Made by a program: the position numbers and the translations under genes. The notes beneath the pieces were generated by a model. It saw only the letters and a program-made list of their open reading frames with translations, was not told the DNA's origin and made no database searches. From JTS-RE37 sp041744575 (GTDB lineage Bacteria; Bacteroidota; Bacteroidia; Flavobacteriales; Flavobacteriaceae), in assembly GCA_041744575.1 (NCBI GenBank), contig JBGTKP010000029.1, positions 1-47,645 of the forward strand: a stretch of 47,645 nucleotides of DNA, read 5' to 3'. Positions within the stretch are counted from its first letter, which is position 1, and each line of letters opens with the position of its first letter. This document shows positions 8,185 to 16,348 of the stretch, piece after piece.

Positions 8185-9624
8185 ATGATCACATTCAGAG
8201 GAGTCATTCTTTTCTCATTTCTGCTTATGGTGGTAGGGCCTGAGACCTGTTTAACTGACAGCTCCGATGGGAAAAGGCCACCCAATGTCATCCTGATCTT
8301 CACGGATGATCAGGGATACGGTGATGTCGGTGTTTTTGGCGCGCAGGATATAAAAACGTCTCACCTCGACAGGCTTGCCACTGAAGGAGTAGTACTCACA
8401 AGTTTTTATGCCGCTCAGGCTATTTGTACCGCTTCGAGGGCAGGCATACTTACCGGGTGTTATCCCAACAGGATTGGAATGCACAATGCGCTGATGCCAA
8501 AAAGTGAGGTGGTACTAAGCCATTCCGAAACCACGATTGCCGAAATGTTGAAGGCCAGGGGTTACCGTACTGCCATTTATGGTAAGTGGCATCTGGGAGA
8601 CCATCCTGATTTTCTGCCGGCTCATCACGGATTTGATGAATATTACGGAATTCCCTACTCCAATGATATGTGGCCCAACCATCCTCAGCAGGGAGAAGGA
8701 TTTGATTTTGAACCCCTTCCCCTTATCCGGAATGAAACCATCATCGATACCCTCGAAGATCAGTCGGAACTCACCACCCGCATTACGGTAGAAAGTGTAA
8801 ATTTTATCAAACGCAATAAGGAGCGGCCTTTTTTTCTTTACGTTCCGCATCCGCAACCCCATGTGCCGCTTTTTGTCTCCGAAAAATTCAGGGGCTTGTC
8901 CGATAGGGGACTCTATGGCGATGTTATTATGGAAATTGACTGGTCTGTGGGTCAGATCATGAATACCTTAAAGGAACAAGGTCTTGATGAGAACACGATT
9001 GTCATCTTTACTTCGGACAACGGGCCCTGGCTGGCCTACGGAAATCATGCCGGCAGTGCACTTCCCTTCCGTGAAGGAAAGGGCACTGCCTGGGAAGGCG
9101 GCCATCGCGAACCTTTTATTATCAGGTATCCTGCGATGCTGAAAGGGGGCGCGCGCATTGACACTCCGGTAATGGCAATCGATGTGCTGCCGACCCTTGC
9201 CCACCTTACGGGTGCCGCCCTTCCGGACAAGGTAATTGATGGCAAGAACGTTTGGCCTGTCATTACCGGCAAAGACCCTGAAGGGCCTCAGCAAGCTTAT
9301 TTTTTTTATTACAGGGTCAATGAGTTGCACGGGGTGCGATATGGTAAATGGAAGTTGTACTTTCCACATCGTTACAGAACGATGAGCGGGCAGCAACCTG
9401 GTAAGGATGGGCTTCCGGGGGAATATCAGCAAATTGACCTGCAGGAGATGGTCCTGTTTGATGTGGTAGCTGATCCCGGGGAGACCACGAATGTCGCTTC
9501 CCAAAACCCCGGTATCGTAGCGAAAATAGAGCACCTTGCCCATGGGATGCGGGAAAGGCTTGGGGACTCGCTGACGGGGGTGACGGGAAAGGAAAACAGG
9601 GATCCGGGTACGGTGAGAAATTAG
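8185..9624 (+). CDS. Secreted sulfatase (arylsulfatase A-like)
   Basis: A full-length 479-residue sulfatase with an N-terminal signal peptide (MITFRGVILFSFLLMVVG). Metal ligands lie in VILIFTDDQGYGD (D41, D42), and the second site in FTSDNGPW. The formylglycine site is CTASR, Cys81, with Ala at the usual Pro position; C-x-A-x-R is an accepted variant. YGKWHLGDHPDFLPAHHGFDEYYG and HPQPHVPLF are further family landmarks. It is divergent from the heme lipoprotein/TIM-barrel pair across 123 bp, so joint regulation is plausible. The probable role is desulfating a glycan before oxidation or hydrolysis. Confidence 0.93.
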   Translation: MITFRGVILFSFLLMVVGPETCLTDSSDGKRPPNVILIFTDDQGYGDVGVFGAQDIKTSHLDRLATEGVVLTSFYAAQAICTASRAGILTGCYPNRIGMHNALMPKSEVVLSHSETTIAEMLKARGYRTAIYGKWHLGDHPDFLPAHHGFDEYYGIPYSNDMWPNHPQQGEGFDFEPLPLIRNETIIDTLEDQSELTTRITVESVNFIKRNKERPFFLYVPHPQPHVPLFVSEKFRGLSDRGLYGDVIMEIDWSVGQIMNTLKEQGLDENTIVIFTSDNGPWLAYGNHAGSALPFREGKGTAWEGGHREPFIIRYPAMLKGGARIDTPVMAIDVLPTLAHLTGAALPDKVIDGKNVWPVITGKDPEGPQQAYFFYYRVNELHGVRYGKWKLYFPHRYRTMSGQQPGKDGLPGEYQQIDLQEMVLFDVVADPGETTNVASQNPGIVAKIEHLAHGMRERLGDSLTGVTGKENRDPGTVRN

Positions 9625-9657
9625 CATCGAATACGCTCCAATCGGCTAAAAATAAAA

Positions 9658-10392
9658 GTGTTGACAAAGCCATTTTATTTTAAGCAATTTACCATCCATC
9701 AGGATCGCTGTGCCATGAAGGTCGGCACTGACGGGGTGCTGCTCGGCGCATGGGCGAGGATCCCCCTAATGGCCGGGAAGCTTTTGGATATTGGGGCGGG
9801 CACGGGCATCATTGCCCTGATGATGGCACAACGGACCGCTTCAGCTGCAGAGCCGGTGTCAATAGATGCGGTGGAGTTGGATGCGCCCGCCTTTGAACAA
9901 TGTGTTGAAAATTTCGAGATTTCACCTTGGGCGGACCGATTGTATTGTTATCACGCGAGCCTTTCTGAATTTGCAAAGGATCCCCCGGAATTGTACGATC
10001 TCATCCTGTCTAATCCGCCATTTTCTCCCGGCAGGGAGAGTGCCATAAAGACCTCAAGGACCAGGGCGCGCCAATATGAGAATCTCCCGTTCGCCAACTT
10101 GTTGTCAGATGTCAGGAAGCTCCTGAGCCCCGCCGGGCGATTTTCTATCATTATTCCATTTTTGGAAGAGGAGCGCTTTATATCACTGGCCGCAGGGAAT
10201 GACATGTATCCAAGGCGGATGACACACGTGAGGGGAACTCCTTCCGCCCCGGTCAAAAGAAGCCTGCTTGAGTTTCAATTTGCACAGGGCAATACAACGA
10301 CAGACCATCTCATCATAGAATTGGAAAGGCACAAGTATTCCGAAGATTACAAAAGACTTACGGCCGATTATTACCTCCACCTTCCGGGATGA
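9658..10392 (+). CDS. trmN6: tRNA1(Val) adenine-37 N6-methyltransferase
   Basis: A 244-residue class I SAM-dependent methyltransferase matching TrmN6/YfiC, which makes m6A37 in tRNA-Val. The N-terminal FYFKQFTIHQDRCAMKVGTDGVLLGAW is diagnostic for this family. The SAM loop is LLDIGAGTGIIAL (43-55), and the catalytic motif is NPPF at 119-122. The start is GTG at 9658; a later ATG would remove the diagnostic N terminus. It stands alone, 33 bp after the sulfatase, and is probably read through or has its own weak promoter. Confidence 0.93.
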   Translation: MLTKPFYFKQFTIHQDRCAMKVGTDGVLLGAWARIPLMAGKLLDIGAGTGIIALMMAQRTASAAEPVSIDAVELDAPAFEQCVENFEISPWADRLYCYHASLSEFAKDPPELYDLILSNPPFSPGRESAIKTSRTRARQYENLPFANLLSDVRKLLSPAGRFSIIIPFLEEERFISLAAGNDMYPRRMTHVRGTPSAPVKRSLLEFQFAQGNTTTDHLIIELERHKYSEDYKRLTADYYLHLPG

Positions 10393-10538
10393 TTGGTGCA
10401 GACTGCTTTCAACCCGGATCCATCGGGGAGCATTCAGGAATTATTCATTGAGGTATGGACCATGGCTGAGGCTGTTACCGGTTGGCGGAAGCCATAATTA
10501 ATTCACGGTTACAGTCAGGGCTATGCCTGATGCTGTTT

Positions 10539-11855
10539 TTAAAGTAGCTTCCCGTCTTTTGAGCGCATATAAATATAAAGCGGTATTCCGGCCAGAAGGA
10601 GCAAAAATCCCCAGAAGACCGCTTTGTCACCTGCACCATAAATGGCCCACATAGCGTATGCGAAGGCCAGTGATCCAAGGATGATTTTGGACATCTTAGA
10701 TCTTCGGGGTGCTTTTTTCTCCCTTATCAAGATCAGATAGGACGCCATGGAAAAGATAAAAGCCACCAGGGCACACATGGTGGATAACAAGATCATGAAT
10801 CGGAATTGCTCGACAAGTCCTTCGCTGAAATTCATAATCAGTAACACGGACGTAAGGACACTTCCGATCACAATCCCCCGCAGTGGTATTCCATTTTTGT
10901 TTTCGCGTTGAAATATTACGGGGAATAAATGGTCGCGGGCAATGGCCTTCGCCAGGGTACCCTGTACCAGGATCCAGCCATGAAGCGCCCCAAATGCCGC
11001 AAGTGCGGCTCCGGCAGCGATGATATCCCTTCCCATATCCCCACTGATAATTTCCATAGCATCTGCGAAAGGAGCAGGTGAATCCGCAAGGATTTCAGGC
11101 GAGATCATTCCAAGGATCACCGCCGTGCTCAAGATGTACAATAATGTGGTGGTCAATGTACCTATCATTGTAGCCCTGGGAATCGTTATTTCCGGCTTTT
11201 CTATATTTGTGGCCGGGAAGGTGGCACTTTCCAGTCCGAGAAAAGCATAGAGGGTCATGGTAGCAGTAATGGCGATCGCTTCAAAATTACTTTCGCCACT
11301 AACGTTAAGAGGGGTGAAGTTATCCCAGGAAAAATAGAAGATGCCACCTGAAATGACGAGGATAATTGGAAGGATTTTTAATAATGTCACTACCAGAAGG
11401 AAACTTCCGGATTCACGGATACCGAGCGAATTTACCCAGGTCAGGAACCAGATAGTACAAAGCCCGCACATGACAGCAGTCGGTGCACTCTCGGCTATCA
11501 CCGGGAAGAATACGGTGAGGGCGCTGAGGAAGGCCACTGTAATTGCCGCATTGCTCACCCAGGTAGAAATCCAGTAACCCCATGCGACTAAAAAGCCCGG
11601 AAAATCTCCGAACCCCTCTTTTGTATAGGCATAGGGACCTCCTTCTTTTGCCGGGAGCATGCGACTGAGCCGGCCGAAAATTAATGCCAGCAGGAAGGCA
11701 CCAAGGGCTGAGAAAATCCACCCCACCAAACTGATGCCGCCATAAGCTGCAAGCGCTGCGGGCATTAAAAAAATACCGGCGCCAATCATATTGCCGAGTA
11801 CCAGTGAGGTACTCATAAAGATGCCCAGCTTCTTGCTTCGTTTGGTTTGGTCCAT
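10539..11855 (-). CDS. APC-superfamily amino acid permease
   Basis: A 438-residue inner-membrane transporter with 12 predicted helices. The APC signature GNMIGAGIFLMP in helix 1 is the substrate-backbone binding loop. GGPYAYTKEGFG and the WVSNA stretch in helix 3 resemble the basic amino acid/polyamine antiporters (AdiC/PotE type), so arginine, lysine or a polyamine are candidate substrates; this is not certain. The start MDQTKRSKKLGIFMS is normal. It is divergent from a Rieske oxygenase gene across ~55 bp. Confidence 0.88.
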   Translation of the reverse strand: MDQTKRSKKLGIFMSTSLVLGNMIGAGIFLMPAALAAYGGISLVGWIFSALGAFLLALIFGRLSRMLPAKEGGPYAYTKEGFGDFPGFLVAWGYWISTWVSNAAITVAFLSALTVFFPVIAESAPTAVMCGLCTIWFLTWVNSLGIRESGSFLLVVTLLKILPIILVISGGIFYFSWDNFTPLNVSGESNFEAIAITATMTLYAFLGLESATFPATNIEKPEITIPRATMIGTLTTTLLYILSTAVILGMISPEILADSPAPFADAMEIISGDMGRDIIAAGAALAAFGALHGWILVQGTLAKAIARDHLFPVIFQRENKNGIPLRGIVIGSVLTSVLLIMNFSEGLVEQFRFMILLSTMCALVAFIFSMASYLILIREKKAPRRSKMSKIILGSLAFAYAMWAIYGAGDKAVFWGFLLLLAGIPLYIYMRSKDGKLL

Positions 11856-11862
11856 CGCTGAT

Positions 11863-11870
11863 CAAAAGTA
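11863..11870 (-). promoter_or_regulatory. -7 promoter box of the permease gene
   Basis: On the minus strand TACTTTTG is an exact TAnnTTTG match, 8 bp from the permease start at 11855. This implies a very short leader. A good -33 TTG at the expected distance is not visible. Confidence 0.45.
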
Positions 11871-11911
11871 TCAAAAGAATTATATACTTTTAATTTTTAA
11901 ACTTGTTTCCG

Positions 11912-13018
11912 GTGGACTTACAATTTCACATAGATCCGGACATCACAAAGGCAGAAACGCTGCCTGCGTCATTTTATCGGAGCCACGAAATTTTTGAACT
12001 GCTAAAAGAACGCGTCTTCTATCGCTCCTGGCAGTGGGTGGGACACGAAGCGGATATCCCGCTGCCTCGCGATGTCTTTCCCAAAGTCATTCTGGAGGAT
12101 TTCCTGACAGAACCGGTGGTATTGACAAGGGATCCAGAGCTGAAAATCAACTGCCTGAGCAATGTGTGCACCCACAGAGGAAACATAGTTGTGCAACAAG
12201 CGGGAAATGCGAGGAAACTCAACTGTGGATATCACGGAAGGAGATTTACACTGGATGGCCGATTTGAGCACATGCCCGAATTTGGGCTGGCCCGTAATTT
12301 CCCCCGACCCTGTGACGACCTGCCTGCTTTTCCTCTACGCTCCCTGGGGCCTTTCCTATTTGCCGGGTTCCAACCCCATTTTGATTTCCAGGAGGTCATC
12401 GATGCGATGCTCAAACGTATCGGTTTTTTGCCTTTGGAGGCATTTCAGCCGGACGCGTCCCGGACAAAGGACTACTTAATCAATGCGCATTGGGCTCTTT
12501 ATTGTGACAATTATCTTGAAGGATTCCATATACCATTCGTCCATGAAGATCTGAACGCTGTCCTGGACTATGGCCAGTATGATACGGTCCTTGATTCTTA
12601 TATGAATGTACAAATAGGGTATTCGGAAGGGACCGGGAACATCTTTGACCTTCCCGAAGGTCATGTGGATTACGGGAAGAAGGTGGCTGCCTATTATTTC
12701 TGGATTTTTCCGAATATGATGTTTAACTTCTATCCGTGGGGCCTGTCCGTCAATCTGGTACAACCACTCAGTCTTGCACGAACCAAAGTATCTTTTACAA
12801 GTTACGTATATGACCGGTCCCTTCTTGACCAGGGAGCCGGTTCAGGGCTCGATAAGGTCGAAATGGAGGATGAAGCTGTGGTGGAAGGAGTTCAGAAAGG
12901 TGTTCGTTCACGGTTTTACCAGGCGGGTCGATTTTCGCCTTCAAGGGAAAAGGGCGTGCATCACTTTCACAGACTTTTATCCGCTTTTATAAATGACGCT
13001 TCCGCATCTTCCTCCTGA
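11912..13018 (+). CDS. Rieske non-heme iron oxygenase, alpha-subunit-like
   Basis: A 368-residue oxygenase. The N-terminal Rieske [2Fe-2S] domain has CTHRG (C86, H88) and CGYHGR (C105, H108). The C-terminal domain carries the mononuclear iron site in DNYLEGFHIPFVH (H206, H211). Overall it resembles the CntA/GbcA/choline monooxygenase group, which acts on quaternary amines, rather than classical ring-hydroxylating dioxygenases. The substrate is uncertain, and no reductase gene is adjacent. GTG at 11912 gives MDLQFHIDPD, the expected N terminus; an upstream TTG at 11903 is also possible. It is followed 75 bp later by glutaryl-CoA dehydrogenase, which has its own promoter. Confidence 0.87.
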   Translation: MDLQFHIDPDITKAETLPASFYRSHEIFELLKERVFYRSWQWVGHEADIPLPRDVFPKVILEDFLTEPVVLTRDPELKINCLSNVCTHRGNIVVQQAGNARKLNCGYHGRRFTLDGRFEHMPEFGLARNFPRPCDDLPAFPLRSLGPFLFAGFQPHFDFQEVIDAMLKRIGFLPLEAFQPDASRTKDYLINAHWALYCDNYLEGFHIPFVHEDLNAVLDYGQYDTVLDSYMNVQIGYSEGTGNIFDLPEGHVDYGKKVAAYYFWIFPNMMFNFYPWGLSVNLVQPLSLARTKVSFTSYVYDRSLLDQGAGSGLDKVEMEDEAVVEGVQKGVRSRFYQAGRFSPSREKGVHHFHRLLSAFINDASASSS

Positions 13019-13048
13019 CAGGGTCTCTTAAAATGTGAAATTTCTCAT

Positions 13049-13078
13049 TTGCCACGTTATATATCCTCATTACCTTTG
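13049..13078 (+). promoter_or_regulatory. Promoter of the glutaryl-CoA dehydrogenase gene
   Basis: TTG at 13049-13051 (within TTTG), 19 bp, then TACCTTTG at 13071-13078: a textbook bacteroidete promoter. It places transcription start near 13085 and rules out translation from upstream of 13094. Confidence 0.7.
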
Positions 13079-13093
13079 AATAAAATATGCGCG

Positions 13094-14272
13094 ATGAAGC
13101 CTGATTTATTTGAGTCTCCTGACTATTACCAGCTAGACGATCTGCTGACCGACGAACAGAAACTGGTTCGCCAGGCAGCCAGGCAATGGGTAAAACGAGA
13201 AGTATCCCCCATTATAGAAGAACATGCACAAAAGGCCGAATTTCCCAAAAAACTTATAGGGGGATTGGCAGAAATAGGTGCTTTCGGACCCTACATTCCG
13301 GTGGAATACGGAGGAGCAGGATTGGATCAGATCAGTTACGGACTGATCATGCAGGAAATAGAACGGGGAGATAGCGGGGTTCGTTCAACTGCTTCGGTAC
13401 AGTCTTCCCTGGTGATGTATCCAATCTTCGCTTATGGAAATGAGGAACAGCGTAAAAAATATTTGCCCCGGCTCGCAACAGGCGAAATCATGGGTTGTTT
13501 TGGATTGACCGAACCGGATCACGGTTCTAATCCCGCCGGAATGGTAACACATTTTTCGGATAATGGGGACCACTATTTGCTTAATGGTGCCAAATTATGG
13601 ATCTCCAATTCCCCTTTCGCGGATATAGCCATCGTATGGGCTAAAAATGAGGAAGGACGTATCCATGGTCTGATCGTAGAACGTGGGATGAAGGGATTTT
13701 CCACCCCTGAAACCCATAATAAATGGTCATTGAGGGCTTCGGCGACAGGCGAACTTATTTTTGACAACGTCGCAGTCCCTAAAGAAAATTTGCTGGAGGG
13801 CAAGAGCGGACTGGGCGCGCCGCTGGGATGTCTGGATTCTGCCAGGTACGGAATTGCGTGGGGGGCCATTGGTGCCGCTATGGATTGTTATGACACTGCC
13901 CTTAGGTATGCGAAAGAACGTATTCAGTTCGGAAAACCTATAGCCGCTACCCAGCTTCAGCAAAAAAAACTCGCCGAGATGATCACGGAAATTACAAAGG
14001 CACAACTGTTGGCCTTGAGGCTTGGTCAACTAAAAAATGAAGGCCGTGCGACCACTACTCAAATATCCATGGCCAAGAGAAACAATGTGGCGATGGCCAT
14101 TCATGTAGCACGCGAATCCCGGCAGGTCCTTGGAGGCATGGGTATTACCGGGGAATATAGTATTATGCGACATATGATGAATCTTGAAAGTGTCATTACC
14201 TATGAAGGTACCCACGATATACACCTGCTGATCACAGGGGCGGATATCACCGGGCTTCCGGCATTTAACTGA
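13094..14272 (+). CDS. gcdH: Glutaryl-CoA dehydrogenase
   Basis: A 392-residue FAD acyl-CoA dehydrogenase that oxidises and decarboxylates glutaryl-CoA to crotonyl-CoA in lysine/tryptophan breakdown. The GCDH-specific stretch RSTASVQSSLVMYPI holds the Arg/Ser that bind the distal carboxylate. CFGLTEPDHGSNPAGM is the FAD/substrate region, and the catalytic base is Glu371 in TYEGTHD near the C terminus. The start at 13094 is chosen because the promoter at 13049-13078 overlaps any longer reading. It stands between the Rieske oxygenase and the convergent kinase operon. Confidence 0.92.
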   Translation: MKPDLFESPDYYQLDDLLTDEQKLVRQAARQWVKREVSPIIEEHAQKAEFPKKLIGGLAEIGAFGPYIPVEYGGAGLDQISYGLIMQEIERGDSGVRSTASVQSSLVMYPIFAYGNEEQRKKYLPRLATGEIMGCFGLTEPDHGSNPAGMVTHFSDNGDHYLLNGAKLWISNSPFADIAIVWAKNEEGRIHGLIVERGMKGFSTPETHNKWSLRASATGELIFDNVAVPKENLLEGKSGLGAPLGCLDSARYGIAWGAIGAAMDCYDTALRYAKERIQFGKPIAATQLQQKKLAEMITEITKAQLLALRLGQLKNEGRATTTQISMAKRNNVAMAIHVARESRQVLGGMGITGEYSIMRHMMNLESVITYEGTHDIHLLITGADITGLPAFN

Positions 14273-14279
14273 TAGCTGT

Positions 14280-15338
14280 TCAGGAATCGAATTCTTCTGC
14301 AATAACCGCTTCCATAAATGCTATTTCGCCCAGAGCCTTGCGGGTGAAATCGAACAAACTAAGGCATCGATCCAGGTTCTGGTTTTCATAGGCCACTTTA
14401 TAGTAGCGATTCCCGCTGAGATAATCAGTAAGTGCTCTTATCCCATGCAGAAAGGGCATGAGGGTGGCTCCGAGGGGTAAAACTGCCAACTCACGCCTGC
14501 TCAGAAACGAGCCGTTCGACCTGATGCCCCGTAAAAATGCCCGGAACAGTCCTTTATCAAAAGTGATCCTCGAATGTTCTATTTCGTCTTCGGCAGCTGT
14601 ATTTACAATGGTCCTGACTGCATCACCAAAGTCATAGTGAAAGTATCCCTGCATCAGGGTATCCAGATCAATCAGACATAAGGCTTTCCCGGACGTTTCT
14701 GAAAAGAGGATGTTATTGAGCTTTGTATCGTTATGGCATATTCGTACCGGAAGGTCGGTCTGATCCCAATTTTTAAGTCTTGGAATGGTTTCCCGTGCAA
14801 AGGCAATGGCCTCCCGGGCAGTGGTCTTTAATTCGGATGAAGCCAGGCCCATCGCTTCCATGAATTGATCTTCACGCAGGGAAAGATCATGGAATCCGGA
14901 AATAATATCTTCAAACGCATCAATAGGAGCATTGAGAAGAAGATGGTGAAATGTGCTGATAATCCGTCCCGCCTCGAAGGCTACCGATTCATCTTCAGTC
15001 GTATCATAGGCAGTACTGTGGCTGATATACGTCATCAGCCGCCAGTAATTACCGGCTGTATCCTTTAGAAAGGAGTTGCCGGAGTTTGAAGGGACCAGGA
15101 CAATCTTTGTATAATCAGGGGCACTCAGACATTCAAGGGCCTTGCCGATATTCCCCATGATCTCCTTTACCTTGGGAAAAACGACCGTGTTGATCCGCTG
15201 AAGGATGTACAATGGAGTATCCTTCTCCATTACCAGGTAGGTATCATTGATAAAGCCCTGGTGAATGGGCTGGATTTTAAAAGCTTTTCCGGTAATTGAG
15301 AACTGATGTAAGACGGCTAAGAGCGAATCCTTCTCCAT
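14280..15338 (-). CDS. N-acetylhexosamine 1-kinase-like phosphotransferase
   Basis: A 352-residue aminoglycoside-phosphotransferase-fold kinase. The catalytic loop HNDTKLNN at 202-209 and the metal motif LIDLDT (D224/D226) closely resemble bifidobacterial NahK, which phosphorylates GlcNAc/GalNAc at C1. It starts 9 bp after a sugar-1-phosphate nucleotidyltransferase gene, which would use its product. The pair is divergent from a GH109 alpha-N-acetylgalactosaminidase, so GalNAc is the most likely substrate (inference). It is convergent with gcdH, with 7 bp between the stops. Confidence 0.8.
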   Translation of the reverse strand: MEKDSLLAVLHQFSITGKAFKIQPIHQGFINDTYLVMEKDTPLYILQRINTVVFPKVKEIMGNIGKALECLSAPDYTKIVLVPSNSGNSFLKDTAGNYWRLMTYISHSTAYDTTEDESVAFEAGRIISTFHHLLLNAPIDAFEDIISGFHDLSLREDQFMEAMGLASSELKTTAREAIAFARETIPRLKNWDQTDLPVRICHNDTKLNNILFSETSGKALCLIDLDTLMQGYFHYDFGDAVRTIVNTAAEDEIEHSRITFDKGLFRAFLRGIRSNGSFLSRRELAVLPLGATLMPFLHGIRALTDYLSGNRYYKVAYENQNLDRCLSLFDFTRKALGEIAFMEAVIAEEFDS

Positions 15339-15347
15339 GGGCGGACT

Positions 15348-16250
15348 TTAGGAAGATGGCTTGTCCCATAAGGGTGCGGGATAAGAGCCCAGAGTGGTCA
15401 TCTCTTCCAGCAAATCAACCGCCTTTTGTTTATCATCTGCATAAGTGATCCCAAACCATTTGCTGTCGGAAGGAATGACCTTTACCTTAGCACTCTTATC
15501 ACGTAACATTTCCTGCATCACAAATGGAAGGTACACCTCCCCGGTTTCTATTTTGGAAGTGTCCTCCTGGTTGATAAAATTCCGGAGATCACTGGCGATG
15601 TGATCAAATATTGACGGCATACAAACCCAGAAATTCATGCTCACCAGTTCACTTCCGTCAAATTCGATCCCGGAATCCAGGTCGATGATCCGGGTATCCT
15701 GCTTTTCAATTTTTGTCCTTTCATTTACTGAAATCAGTGAATCCCCTTCACTTTGACAAACCCCACGCGAAACCGAACCATATTCGGACAGGGTGTCATT
15801 CAGGGTGTAGGCGAGAAGACCATACGTATGATCATCAACATTTTCATCAATGAAACCGGAAGCATTCTTATAAGCCGCCTTCCCGTAATAGTCATCAGCA
15901 TTGATCACGGCAAAGGGGGTTCTGATCACATTCCTGGCAGACCATACTGCATGCGCGGTTCCCCAGGGTTTTTCTCTGGTGCCGGTAAAATTAACCCCGG
16001 ATGGCAGGTCGGATAATTCCTGGGAAATGACATCCAGTTTTATATTTTCCGGAAGCCTGCCGCCAAGATACTCCTTCAGAAAGGACACATTGTCCTTCTG
16101 GGTAATCACCACAATATGTTCGAAGCCATTTTCGATCGCGTCATACATACTGTATTCCATTAGAAATTCCTCATTGGGACCGAATCCGTCAAATTGCTTT
16201 AATTTACCATACCTGCTTCCCCGTCCCGCTGCCATTAAGAGTAATATCAT
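15348..16250 (-). CDS. Sugar-1-phosphate nucleotidyltransferase
   Basis: A 300-residue NTP_transferase (GT-A-like fold). The nucleotide loop LLMAAGRGSRYGKLKQFDGF (MAAGxGSR...K) opens the protein, and the metal-binding INADDYYG is present. GTREKPWGTAHAVW is the usual base/substrate region. With the downstream HexNAc 1-kinase it would convert HexNAc-1-phosphate to UDP-HexNAc. UTP and GalNAc-1-P are inferred from context only. It is first in a two-gene operon with an operator-like dyad upstream at 16291-16307. Confidence 0.85.
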   Translation of the reverse strand: MILLLMAAGRGSRYGKLKQFDGFGPNEEFLMEYSMYDAIENGFEHIVVITQKDNVSFLKEYLGGRLPENIKLDVISQELSDLPSGVNFTGTREKPWGTAHAVWSARNVIRTPFAVINADDYYGKAAYKNASGFIDENVDDHTYGLLAYTLNDTLSEYGSVSRGVCQSEGDSLISVNERTKIEKQDTRIIDLDSGIEFDGSELVSMNFWVCMPSIFDHIASDLRNFINQEDTSKIETGEVYLPFVMQEMLRDKSAKVKVIPSDSKWFGITYADDKQKAVDLLEEMTTLGSYPAPLWDKPSS

Positions 16251-16268
16251 ATCCTTGCTTTATGGCCG

Positions 16269-16307
16269 CAAAAATAAGTTTTTATACTTCATGATGCATG
16301 GCATCAT
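16269..16307. promoter_or_regulatory. Divergent control region of the GalNAc genes
   Basis: Minus-strand TATTTTTG (16269-16276) is an exact TAnnTTTG box for the nucleotidyltransferase/kinase operon. A perfect dyad ATGATGC-ATG-GCATCAT lies at 16291-16307, between it and the GH109 start. A weaker plus-strand box TAATTTA at 16319-16325 serves GH109. The dyad sits where one repressor could close both promoters. Confidence 0.6.
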
Positions 16308-16348
16308 AAAGAATTTCCTAATTTAAACACCTAGAAAAACACTGCCGT

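Noticed and set aside
13049..13093. Earlier start for glutaryl-CoA dehydrogenase
   Set aside because: The promoter -33 and -7 boxes lie within it, so it would precede transcription start.
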